Shown: positions 45,056 through 53,600 of the stretch, piece after piece
Layout of the letters: the number at the start of each line of letters is the position of its first letter
Position numbering within the stretch: position 1 is the first letter of the stretch
From: Natronoglycomyces albus
Lineage (GTDB): Bacteria > Actinomycetota > Actinomycetes > Mycobacteriales > Micromonosporaceae
NCBI RefSeq assembly: GCF_016925535.1
Contig: NZ_CP070496.1
Span: forward strand, 3,534,001-3,598,000
Length of the DNA stretch: 64,000 nt
Direction: 5' to 3'
The notes under the pieces: model-generated
What the model saw: only the letters and a program-made list of their open reading frames with translations
Told to the model about the DNA's origin: nothing
Databases searched by the model: none
Made by a program: the position numbers and the translations under genes

Positions 45056-46137
45056 TAGGGCATTCGACATAGCGAGTTGGCGATCCGGCAAAAATCGATC
45101 GCGCGCCGCTTGGTTAGAAGTGCTTTGCGCATGAGGAGAACGGTAACAGACTGCGGGCGCTCCGGCTAGCCCCCGTCCCGGATTTTGGACACAGGCCCGA
45201 AAATGTTGGGTAGGTAACGCTGCCAGCCTCAGATTCATTGGCCAGTGTGACTCACGCTTACGAAAGTGCCGGTCAGATGCGATCGTGAACTCTATGCACG
45301 AATATCCGTTTTCTCACCGACGACCTCGAGCGCCCCCGGCTGCCAGTGGCGACGCCCCTGCCCGGTTCGGCCATCGCAGAGCGCCGCGCGGCCTCCTCCA
45401 CCGACTCAAAGCCTTTCCGCACGGCGAATTCACAGCCACCCAAAAAGATGAGCTACTCGTCCTGAGACCAAGAAATGCCGAACGAGGCCGCCCGCCTCAG
45501 TTGCCATTAGGATTCTTCTTAGCAGTGACGTGCGCCTGTAATGGCCCACGCGAATCGCAAACACCGACTGTGCGAGAGCACCGATACCGCACAGTGATGT
45601 CACGCCACATTCACGACCCATTCAGACACAGCCGCAACGACGCAAAGATACCCCGATACCAAAATCGACAAATACGCGCGTCCACCCACTTGCGGCCACG
45701 ATTTACAACCGCAACGCGAGGACATCCGGGGAATGGCCGCATTAGACCTGTAACGGGTTGACGACCAGTTCACGCCCCGACCCTAGAACTCACCGACGTC
45801 GTTCGATCCCAGAGTTAGGATGCGAGCAAATACGATAAAGCTATAGGCTAATTTCATCCAGCAAAAGCTACCTAGAAGCCAACGGCAAGCGAACACAAAT
45901 CCATTCAGTAATCAATTATCCTCGCCCCAAAGTGGCATTATGCGCCCATATCGTATTCGCCATTATTCCCAGTCCTCGGCAGTAGCGATTAGCCGTGCGC
46001 GCAGAGGCTTCGACAAAAGGCGCTCGCGTCGGCTCGTTTACTTACGTCAAGTTCGCACTTTCTTATAGGCCTCGTAGGTGAGCGTGCCATGTCAACTGGG
46101 ATCAAACACGCCCCACTATGGGCGAATGTTCCCCTTG

Positions 46138-46156
46138 CGGCGGCTCTATGAGTCGC
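46138..46156 (-). terminator. Short hairpin after lmeA
   Basis: GGCGGCTC-TAT-GAGTCGCC, with one G-T pair, lies about 20 bp beyond the lmeA stop on the minus strand. Confidence 0.45.
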
Positions 46157-46176
46157 CTGAAAAACCAGGTGGCCGC

Positions 46177-46911
46177 TCAGGTGAGGGTGACGTCTTCGGC
46201 ATAGCCCTTTAGGTGGATGGCGTCGCTGGTGAACTCCAGGTCAGTCAACGTGATCCCATAAGGCAGCGTAGGCAGGGCCACGGTCGTGTTGAGGCGGTCG
46301 ACCATGCCGCGCACAATCTCCTCGCCCCCAGGCGGCAGCGGGGTGCCCACGGCGTTGAAATCACCCGCGGAGATCACGATGGCGTTGTCTGCCATCGACA
46401 CCGAGCCGGTGCCCTGGAGCGGGATGTCGTTTCCGAACACATTCAGCGTCGCGTCAATGGTCATGTCACCGCTGGTGGAAACACTGATGTCGAAGTCGAC
46501 CACATCGTCTACCAAATTGGACAGAGACTCGGCCGACACCGTTCCGGTGGCCTCGACGCGCGCGGCCACAATCGAGCCGCCGCGCACCGTGTCCGTCAGC
46601 GGAGCGTCGATGTCGTAGGCCTCCAGTACCAGCCTGGGGAAGACCAAGCCATTCGCGTGCACGTCCCGCAGCGCGATGTCGACCTGCCCATACTCGCCGC
46701 CGACGACCTGGGTGAGGAACGGGAACCCGTGTATGTCGACGTGAGGGCGTTGTTCTGAGGCCGCGCCTTCGGACGCCGCCGAGGAGGCCACCTGCTTGGC
46801 GATCTGGCGCTCGGCGACATAGGCGGCGACGCGGTCGCCAACAACGAGCACGAGGGCCAGCACGAGCAACGCGATCAGCCAGCGGACGATACGGCGACGA
46901 GTCTTGTTCAC
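46177..46911 (-). CDS. lmeA: LmeA-type phospholipid-binding protein (DUF2993)
   Basis: 244 residues from the GTG at 46911, with GAGGAGAA upstream; the longer frame to 47070 lacks such a site. A basic start (NKTRRRIVRW) and a membrane helix (about 9-27) put the rest in the cell envelope. DUF2993 landmarks are RQIAKQVASS, HGFPFLTQVVGGEYGQVDIAL and LPYGITLTDLEF. In mycobacteria LmeA (Rv0817c) is needed for lipomannan elongation and lies beside the GlnR-type gene Rv0818; the neighbourhood here is similar. The envelope role is known from the family; its exact action in this organism is inferred. Confidence 0.85.
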   Translation of the reverse strand: MNKTRRRIVRWLIALLVLALVLVVGDRVAAYVAERQIAKQVASSAASEGAASEQRPHVDIHGFPFLTQVVGGEYGQVDIALRDVHANGLVFPRLVLEAYDIDAPLTDTVRGGSIVAARVEATGTVSAESLSNLVDDVVDFDISVSTSGDMTIDATLNVFGNDIPLQGTGSVSMADNAIVISAGDFNAVGTPLPPGGEEIVRGMVDRLNTTVALPTLPYGITLTDLEFTSDAIHLKGYAEDVTLT

Positions 46912-47079
46912 GGGTTTCTCCTCAGCGATGCGACGCCCCGACGGCAGCGTTGTGGCACCGTGGGTCAACGTCAGGGGTAGACGGCCCGAATCCGAATGTT
47001 GGCATGGGGTTGCGCGCAATTTCGGGCGGCCGTCTGGGGCAACCATACTGCCCATCGACCACGGCAACAACGAACCGCA

Positions 47080-47973
47080 TCAGGCCACCATGTAGTAGGC
47101 GCTGAGTAGGTAGATCACCGGCCCTGCCAAGGCGAAGGCGAGGAGCGGGCCCAGCAGTCCATTCACCAGCCACCAGGCGGTACCCAGCCCGTCGATGCGG
47201 CGAGCCGCTTGAAGGTAGGAGGCAGAAAGATCGCACAATACGGCCACGAGCGCGACCAGAAGCCCGCCGATCGCGGCCGAAGTCGGGTCAGGGCCCTCCA
47301 GCACGACCCCGGCGTACCCGGCCGCTCCCGTGCCACACACCACGCCGATGACGATGCCGAACGCACCACGGGGAACTTGCCGGTTGATGCGCGGGTTGGG
47401 CATGGCCATGTCGATCGCGCGGGCAGCCACGATCGCCGTCCCGGCGGCCATCACGGCCGTGTACATGGCTGGAGGGGCCGCCCCCAGGCGCGACAGGGCG
47501 ATATAGGAGGCGAAGCCCACCGCGCCGACCACCGCGCACATGGAAATTGCCAATTGGTCGACCAAGTCACGGCGGTCGCGCTGAAACAGCTGCACCACGA
47601 CCACGGCGATGAAGGCCACGGCCAGTAGTGCCGCGATGGGCAGCAGCGACACCGGCCGCCAGTGCACGGCGACGGCTCCAGCTCCAAGGCCCGTCATAAC
47701 GGCTACGGCGACCGGCGGGATAGGTGACCGAGCTCTCAACTGCCACACGAGGGCAATCGCGAGCAGCGCTTGCAGGCCGCCAATCCCGATCGCGTAAAAC
47801 ATGCGTTCCAGTTGTGACCCAAGGATCAGGCCAGCAGTTATCAAGGCGGCCAAGACGATTGGCGGCACCAGCTGCCAGATAGGCGGCTGCGCGGGGGGCA
47901 TCGTGGGGTCGATGGGGGGCTCCGCCGGTGGGCTAACGGGGGCATCGACGTCGTCATGTTGCTCAAGTGACAC
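47080..47973 (-). CDS. Multi-spanning membrane protein, hypothetical
   Basis: 297 residues. A Pro-rich N-terminal tail (about 1-33) precedes eight or so hydrophobic segments with few charged loops (WQLRARSPIP, QRDRRDLVDQ, PNPRINRQVPRG). The Gly/Ala-rich helices resemble integral proteins with a transporter-like or flippase-like look, but no family motif is visible. It lies between lmeA (169 bp away) and the divergent glnR-like gene (153 bp between starts), so a cell-envelope role is possible. It has no equivalent that I recall between Rv0817c and Rv0818 in Mycobacterium. Confidence 0.75.
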   Translation of the reverse strand: MSLEQHDDVDAPVSPPAEPPIDPTMPPAQPPIWQLVPPIVLAALITAGLILGSQLERMFYAIGIGGLQALLAIALVWQLRARSPIPPVAVAVMTGLGAGAVAVHWRPVSLLPIAALLAVAFIAVVVVQLFQRDRRDLVDQLAISMCAVVGAVGFASYIALSRLGAAPPAMYTAVMAAGTAIVAARAIDMAMPNPRINRQVPRGAFGIVIGVVCGTGAAGYAGVVLEGPDPTSAAIGGLLVALVAVLCDLSASYLQAARRIDGLGTAWWLVNGLLGPLLAFALAGPVIYLLSAYYMVA

Positions 47974-48082
47974 GCCCTTGAGCGTACGCGATCGGCCTCA
48001 GGGGGTGAAATCTTGCATTGCGAAGCCGTATACTGGTGGGCGTATCACCACCCGCTTTCCGCCAGCGGTGCCGGGCAGCGAC

Positions 48083-48105
48083 GAACAGCCAGTCTTAGGC
48101 TGTTC
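48083..48105 (+). promoter_or_regulatory. Leader hairpin upstream of the glnR-like gene
   Basis: GAACAGCC-AGTCTTA-GGCTGTTC ends 20 bp before the GTG start and 12 bp before the ribosome site. A possible -10 (TATACT, 48029-48034) lies about 50 bp further upstream, though the matching -35 is weak. The hairpin would be in the mRNA leader and could affect translation or stability. Confidence 0.45.
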
Positions 48106-48125
48106 AGTTATCGCGGAGGAACTCT

Positions 48126-48896
48126 GTGCAGATTCTCATTCTCACCGCCACCCCTGGTTCAAGCAACGGCCCTCAGTCCCGCCGCGCCGACCGTACGGCA
48201 CCAGTCCGTCCCGGCCTCGCTGTCGCCTCGAACGCTCCGCTGGCCGCATTGGAGCTTCTAGGCCACCGGCTGCGATATGCCGAACCCGATGTCAACACCC
48301 TGTTGGGCGGACCCGCCCCGGACTTGATCCTGGTCGATGCCCGCACCGAACTAGCCGATGCCCGATCCACCTGTCGCCTACTCCAGGCCGCTGGCGGATC
48401 GACACCCGTGATCGCCGTGGTCACCGAGGCGGGTCTGGTGACATTGCAGGGCGACTGGGGCATTGACGATTTCGTATTGGACACTGCGGGCCCCGCCGAG
48501 GTCGAAGCGCGGCTTCGGCTGGCCTCTGGCACCCATGACACCCAGGGCACCGCTGAGGCGGCGCTCATTCGCGTCGGCGCGCTCACGGTCGACCCCGAGA
48601 CCTACGCGGCGAAGCTCAAGGGGCAACCACTGGACTTGACCTACAAGGAATTCGAGCTGCTGCGCTTCCTGGCCCAACACCCCGGACGGGTTTTCACCCG
48701 TGAGCAGCTGCTGCGCGAAGTGTGGGGCTACGACTTCTTCGGCGGCACCCGCACCGTCGACGTACACGTACGACGGCTACGGGCGAAGCTCGGGAGCGAG
48801 CACGAGGCGCTCATCGGTACGGTAAGGCAGGTGGGCTACAAGTTCGTCGCCCCGCCGGTTGACAGTGACGAGGTAGTCGCGCAAGCCAACTCCTAA
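48126..48896 (+). CDS. glnR: GlnR-like orphan OmpR/PhoB-family response regulator
   Basis: 256 residues from a GTG with GCGGAGGA upstream. The receiver-like domain (about 25-130) has ILVDAR with Asp71 at the usual site but lacks the full acidic pocket at the N-terminus, as in GlnR, which works without a kinase. The winged-helix effector (about 145-240) includes [57 protein letters not shown] and [11 protein letters not shown]. GlnR controls nitrogen assimilation in actinobacteria. The N-terminus is about 20 residues longer than in typical GlnR. It sits by lmeA as in mycobacteria. Confidence 0.85.
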   Translation: MQILILTATPGSSNGPQSRRADRTAPVRPGLAVASNAPLAALELLGHRLRYAEPDVNTLLGGPAPDLILVDARTELADARSTCRLLQAAGGSTPVIAVVTEAGLVTLQGDWGIDDFVLDTAGPAEVEARLRLASGTHDTQGTAEAALIRVGALTVDPETYAAKLKGQPLDLTYKEFELLRFLAQHPGRVFTREQLLREVWGYDFFGGTRTVDVHVRRLRAKLGSEHEALIGTVRQVGYKFVAPPVDSDEVVAQANS

Positions 48897-49459
48897 CAGC
48901 GTTCCCACACCTCTACCGTGACCTGTCCTCGCTGGTGGGTACCTGTGCGGCGAAACGGCGTCGGAGCAAAACCGCCGGCGAACATGGGGATTCCACTGCC
49001 CGCGACTATGCTGTCACGCTTAATTTCCAGCCGGTCGATCTCGCCCAATAGTTCACCGGCGAGATTCCCTCCACCGCAAAGCCATATGTCGAGCCCGTCC
49101 TCGGACTTCAACCGCCGTACCGTCTCGACGGGGTCGCGGTCGACCACTGTCACCGCGGGGTCCACCTCGCCCAGCGTGGAGGAGAACACGAACTGGCGCA
49201 AGTGTGCGTACGGGCTCGATATTCCTTCGCGGTACCCCACCTCGTAGGTGTGTCGGCCCATCAACACCGTGTCGAAACGTTCGTTGGGAACCTCGTCTCG
49301 ATTCAGCGCCTGGCGCACGTGGGTCGGGCACGTGTCGCTGTCGAGATACTTCAAACCCGCCTGCGGGTCGGCAATGTGCGAGAAAAAGTCGAACTGCCCG
49401 TTCGGTCCGGCAATATAGCCATCGACAGTGGCGGCAATGTAATAGACCAGTTGGCGCAT
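48893..49459 (-). CDS. Dihydrofolate reductase/RibD-C family oxidoreductase
   Basis: 188 residues. The N-terminus [17 protein letters not shown], then [14 protein letters not shown], and [16 protein letters not shown] followed by [20 protein letters not shown] are the standard blocks of the stand-alone RibD-C/DHFR-like family, which binds NADPH. The substrate is unknown; these are usually general reductases and not the housekeeping DHFR. The stop overlaps the end of the convergent glnR-like gene by 4 bp. Upstream is a 280-bp region without a gene. Confidence 0.9.
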   Translation of the reverse strand: MRQLVYYIAATVDGYIAGPNGQFDFFSHIADPQAGLKYLDSDTCPTHVRQALNRDEVPNERFDTVLMGRHTYEVGYREGISSPYAHLRQFVFSSTLGEVDPAVTVVDRDPVETVRRLKSEDGLDIWLCGGGNLAGELLGEIDRLEIKRDSIVAGSGIPMFAGGFAPTPFRRTGTHQRGQVTVEVWERC

Positions 49460-49645
49460 GAGGGTCCCTTTCTAAAAACACACGGAAGCTTATGCAAAAA
49501 CGCAAGCTCAAGGATACAGTGGACGCAGCCGACGAGAACGCCTGCAGCACCCTTCCATAAGCCTGGCGGACGGTTCGTCTCAGGTGTGGCCGCACCGCAA
49601 GCCTGAACAGGCCACGACTTCCAATACCGTTGAGACAGACACGAA

Positions 49646-49677
49646 GTGGCCGCCCGGAAAACCGAGCGGCCACTTAC
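49646..49677 (-). terminator. Terminator of the first subtilisin gene
   Basis: AAGTGGCCGC (49646-49655) and GCGGCCACTT (49668-49677) form a perfect stem with a 12-nt loop, about 60 bp past the minus-strand protease stop. Confidence 0.7.
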
Positions 49678-49738
49678 TTTAGTTTATTTCGTCCCTGACG
49701 GCCTCAGATTTTCACCGAGCCCGCCACGGCAAGGCAAC

Positions 49739-52700
49739 CTAGGCGGTCACCCCGAACACGGTTTGGGCGATCAAGCCGCCGTCCTTACCGTAGTTGACGA
49801 CACCCAGGTAACGTTCACCAGCAGTTAGCTCATCCCACGCCACGTTGACGGAGAAATCGCCAGTGGCCTTAACGGATTGAGAACTAGGGCTGACATCCAC
49901 ATTGCCCTGGTCGGCGGTGCCGACCTGCCACGTGTGCAACGTGACGTCCTGGTCGTCACCGGACCACAGGTCGACAAACACCGTGAAGGTATAGCCGCCC
50001 GGCAGGTCAATGACTTCATCGGAACCCGACGCCGCTGAGCTACCCACCAGCGTCAAGCCATTGCCGTCACCGAAGTCGTGGAAAGCGAACAAGTCGACGT
50101 CGGCATTGCTGGTGTGGTCGTCGTCAAACGATCCAAACCGTACGAAGTCGACGTCAGCGGGGACGGAGACTTCAACAGCGAACGTCTGATCGCGCTCAAC
50201 CGGGTTGTCGGTCGGGAACGAGGAACCGTCCGCGTTCGACAGGGTCTGCACATCTTTCACAGAGGCGAACAGGCCAGCCGAAGACGCGGCAAGATTACCG
50301 GTGAAACCAGACTTTCCCTCCAGCGTCAGGTCACCCGAGGTGCCCTCAGCCGAAACTTCACCGTCAACGTCAAGCTCCACCGGCTGCACCACGATCGGGC
50401 TGTGAACCTGGTGGCCACGGCCATCGATCCAGGTCAGCGAACCGTAGGCGTACTCGTTGAAGTCCGCTGTGGTGCGCTTGATCGTCACATCGAACGAGGC
50501 CGTCTGGCCCGGGCGGACCACCAGGGTACGTGTCGAGACACTGACATCGAAACCGTCCGGGGCCTGAACGTGTGGGAAGTACACGCCAGCGCGCCTGTGC
50601 TTGTCAACGTTGGTGACGGTACGAGTCACGGTGTACTCACCGGTGAGAGAGCCGACCGAGATCGACGGGTAGTTCAGCTGGCTGGGCTCGATGCCACCAA
50701 AGGCGTCACACCAGCCTTCCAGGTTCGGAATCTGCTGGAACTGTCCCAGGCCACAACCGTACTGCGCCCAGTCGATGCCATCGGCGTCGTAGACCAGACC
50801 CGGGTTGAACATGCGCGAGCCGTCAACGTGACCGGCCCCGTAGTTCATCGGGGTGGCGTCCGCACCAGAAGCGGTCTTGATGGGGTTGCCCGAGTTGTCC
50901 TCGGTGTAGGCCGTGGTCATCATGGCGGACTTGATCATCGCCGGGGACCAGTCGGGGTTGGCGCTGGCGATCAGCGCGCCCAGGCCGGCAATGTGCGGCG
51001 ACGACATCGAGGTTCCCTGCATCAGACCGTACTGGGTGCCGGTGGTGTGCTCGGGGTACCCAGCCATGATCTCCACACCAGGTGCGGTGATGTCCGGCTT
51101 CAGCAAGTTTCCCCCACCGGCGTTGGCCGGTCCATATGAGGAGAAGGCGGCCATCGACGGAGCGGTCTGGTCGATACGTTCGGTCTTGCCCAGCGTCACC
51201 GTGGCGTCGTCACCGGCGTAGTTCACGTACGCTTCGGTGGCCACACCGGTGTCGTAGTCAACGTGCACCGTCGGTGTCTGGTTGCGAATGACGACGTACT
51301 GCCCGGAGGGGTGGCTCGCGGTGTTGGCCACGATGACCGCCCCAGCGCCAGCGTTGATCATTTCGGCGTCGGTGTCGACGAACGGGTTGCCACGCTCACA
51401 CAGAACGGCTTCGCCATCGACCTTGTCGGGGTCGATCGTGCCGAGCGTACAAGTACGAGCGGCGGCCGGGTTGGCGTCGTCGAAGGCGACGTCTTCGGCC
51501 AGCACGACTGGCAGTTCCAGCTCTTCACCCAGGAACGAACCGGACGGGAAGACCTGTCCGTCGCCCAGGGAGTAGTCAGCCTGGAAGGTCTTGTCGTGGG
51601 TCGAGGCGGCGACCGTGGTCACCCACGGGTAGTTGTGCGCCACGGTCGAGGGACCCGATCCACCGGAGTTACCGGCGGAGACGGACACGAAGATTCCGGC
51701 CGAGGCGGCGTTGAAGTACGCCACCGACACGGGCGTGATGACCGAGTCGCGGGAGCCAGAGATCGAGAAGTTCAGCACGTCTACGCCGTCGTTCAGCGCG
51801 GCTTCGATGGCCGCGACCGAGTTGGCTTCGGCGCACAGTCCACTGGCACCCCAGCACACCTTGTAGGCGGCGACGCGGGCGGCCGGAGCCATACCCGAGA
51901 CGGTGCCGTAGGAGTTGCCGTCGAGGACAACCTCGACGTCGTGGTTACCGGCGGCGGTGGTGGCCACGTGCGTACCGTGGTTGAGTTCCTCCAGCGGGGA
52001 GGCGAAGCCGTGCTCGGCTTCGCCACGGCTGTCGAACCACTGGGCGCCGATGAGCTTGTTGTTGCAGGTGACGTTGTGGGCTGGGTTTTCTTCCTCGCCC
52101 TCGTCACAGACACCGTCCCACTTGGCGTCGATGATGTCCTGGTCTGGACGCGGTTCCGGCAACGGAGCCAGCGACGGGTTGGTGTGGTCGATACCGGTGT
52201 CGATAATGCCGACGATGGTTCCTTCACCAGCGTTTTCGGCGCCGCCGAACTCGCTGTCCCAGGAGCCGCCCTCGAGACCGACGAATTCGGGGGTCGACAG
52301 GGTGTCGATTTCCAGCATCCGGTCTTCGAAGATCCCCTTGACCTTGGGGTTCTTGTTGAGCTTCTTCGCCTCTTCGGCGGTGAGGTACATGGACACGCCG
52401 TTGAACACGGAGTCGTAGACCATGCTCACTTTGGAGTCGTCGACGTCTTCCAGGATTTCTTCGCGCTCTTTGGCCAGGTAGGCGCGGTAGGACTTGACTT
52501 CGGGAGAGTCAGGGTCGAACTTCTCGCCGTCCTTGACCGCGGTGGCGTTAAGGCCAGATACCTCGCCGGAGTAGGTGGCTGCGGGCTCATCGTCGAATTG
52601 AACGATGTAGTAGCCGTCCTCGAAGTCGTCAAGGTAGGCGTGTTCTTCAGTTGGGCCTTGCGTGACTTCCAAGTCATTGTTGGAGGTCGGCTCGGCGGAC

Positions 52701-52807
52701 GCACTGTTGGCGGCCACCAAAGTCATGCCTGCGGCAGTCAATGCCGCGGCAGCAATAACGGCGCCAGACACAGTCCGACGCCGCAGTTTATGGGTTCTCG
52801 CTCCCAT
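49739..52807 (-). CDS. Secreted subtilisin-family (S8) protease with PA domain and C-terminal extension
   Basis: 1022 residues from the ATG at 52807, with GGAAGGAG upstream; the frame extends to 52879 without a ribosome site. A signal peptide ends near SASAEP (about 38). An I9-type propeptide covers about 65-170. The catalytic triad is Asp203 (GIIDTGID), His277 (LNHGTHVATT) and Ser600 (GTSMSSPH), with oxyanion Asn380 (SAGNSGG). A PA domain lies between His and Ser (about 430-540). After a Fn3-like region (about 690-800) comes an extra ~220 residues with a P-like beta domain (FVRFGSFDDDHT, YTFTVFVDLWSGDDQD) absent from the paralogue. An extracellular endopeptidase; targets unknown. Confidence 0.92.
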   Translation of the reverse strand: MGARTHKLRRRTVSGAVIAAAALTAAGMTLVAANSASAEPTSNNDLEVTQGPTEEHAYLDDFEDGYYIVQFDDEPAATYSGEVSGLNATAVKDGEKFDPDSPEVKSYRAYLAKEREEILEDVDDSKVSMVYDSVFNGVSMYLTAEEAKKLNKNPKVKGIFEDRMLEIDTLSTPEFVGLEGGSWDSEFGGAENAGEGTIVGIIDTGIDHTNPSLAPLPEPRPDQDIIDAKWDGVCDEGEEENPAHNVTCNNKLIGAQWFDSRGEAEHGFASPLEELNHGTHVATTAAGNHDVEVVLDGNSYGTVSGMAPAARVAAYKVCWGASGLCAEANSVAAIEAALNDGVDVLNFSISGSRDSVITPVSVAYFNAASAGIFVSVSAGNSGGSGPSTVAHNYPWVTTVAASTHDKTFQADYSLGDGQVFPSGSFLGEELELPVVLAEDVAFDDANPAAARTCTLGTIDPDKVDGEAVLCERGNPFVDTDAEMINAGAGAVIVANTASHPSGQYVVIRNQTPTVHVDYDTGVATEAYVNYAGDDATVTLGKTERIDQTAPSMAAFSSYGPANAGGGNLLKPDITAPGVEIMAGYPEHTTGTQYGLMQGTSMSSPHIAGLGALIASANPDWSPAMIKSAMMTTAYTEDNSGNPIKTASGADATPMNYGAGHVDGSRMFNPGLVYDADGIDWAQYGCGLGQFQQIPNLEGWCDAFGGIEPSQLNYPSISVGSLTGEYTVTRTVTNVDKHRRAGVYFPHVQAPDGFDVSVSTRTLVVRPGQTASFDVTIKRTTADFNEYAYGSLTWIDGRGHQVHSPIVVQPVELDVDGEVSAEGTSGDLTLEGKSGFTGNLAASSAGLFASVKDVQTLSNADGSSFPTDNPVERDQTFAVEVSVPADVDFVRFGSFDDDHTSNADVDLFAFHDFGDGNGLTLVGSSAASGSDEVIDLPGGYTFTVFVDLWSGDDQDVTLHTWQVGTADQGNVDVSPSSQSVKATGDFSVNVAWDELTAGERYLGVVNYGKDGGLIAQTVFGVTA

Positions 52808-53600
52808 GTGATTGAGCTCCTTCCGGGGTATGCACCGCCAAGGGGGCGGCAGTGCATGCCAGCTGAGCCTAATTCGCATTCTTAACGATGTAAACCCAGA
52901 AGTACCTACTTCGAAGAAGCTCCACCAAATTGTTATTTTTGGGCATTGCGCAGTGGTTATGCCGCTGAATTAAGACTGGTTACCAACTAATCTCCATAGC
53001 CTAAATGGGGACTATTCGCCACTGATCACATTCCCGCGAATTCCACTAATCAGCATTCATAAATACCTTGCAATAGAATGCCTGCACTCATTTTTTCCTT
53101 TTTTGCCTTTAGTATCAACCACCTGCAAACGTGGTTCCCAATGCAATTGCCGGAATAATACCCCGGCGACCGCTTTGCTCGGTATAGCTACTAACTGACG
53201 TTTAGAGCCCTCGACCACAAAGGCCGGGAAAACATTTGTATTGACCCCGACTACGGCGAGTAAGCATCTGCGGCGAGAGGGCGAAAGGGCTTGTTTCCGG
53301 GTCGAATCGGAAACGAGGGGGCGGAACTTCCAGCAGTGGCAAGCCGAACCTGATTGTTCAAACCAAGCACGCATAGGAACAACCAAGCGCCCCGCTAGTC
53401 GCACCGGGAACTTCGAGGTTTACGTAAAAGGCACTTTCACCCTTGGGACGAAAACTCGAAAAATAGCCCCAAAACCAACAATAGTTAATCCGCATCACCG
53501 TTTGCTCGCCCAAAAACACAGGGTGCGCACGTGAGACGTTGCCGCAATGCCATGGCCCCACGACACAGCGCCGCCTATTCACGTGCGCACCCTGCGCGAC
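52808..53600. other. Intergenic stretch between the two subtilisin genes
   Basis: About 790 bases without a supported gene. The part next to the downstream gene start (52880-53100) is AT-rich and should hold its promoter. The large inverted repeat at 53519-53594 ends the upstream gene. Confidence 0.55.
53519..53594 (-). terminator. Large inverted repeat after the second subtilisin gene
   Basis: CAGGGTGCGCACGTGA (53519-53534) and TCACGTGCGCACCCTG (53579-53594) are 16-bp exact complements around a 44-nt loop. On the minus strand the second arm is followed by TGTTTTTGGG. It starts 6 bp past the protease stop and is a probable terminator, although the long loop is unusual. Confidence 0.7.

Larger units (their letters stand above)
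44640..46176. other. Long gene-free stretch (1.5 kb)
   Basis: No gene is convincing here. Frames at 44755-45009 (plus) and 45285-45761 (plus) are open but have no ribosome site, family resemblance or normal composition. Two tandem hairpins lie at 45017-45055 (GGCGGCT/AGCCGCC and GGCAGCC/GGCTGCC), and 45780-46110 is AT-rich. Mycobacterium has thiX at the matching place; nothing like a CxxC thioredoxin is visible. Confidence 0.5.

Noticed and set aside
44755..45761. Two plus-strand frames (84 and 158 codons) in the gap before lmeA
   Set aside because: No ribosome site, no family, Arg/His/Pro-rich composition in the longer one. They were not listed as genes.
51263..52885. Long plus-strand frame opposite the first subtilisin
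   Set aside because: Antisense shadow of a certain gene, Val/Gly/Arg-rich without domains.
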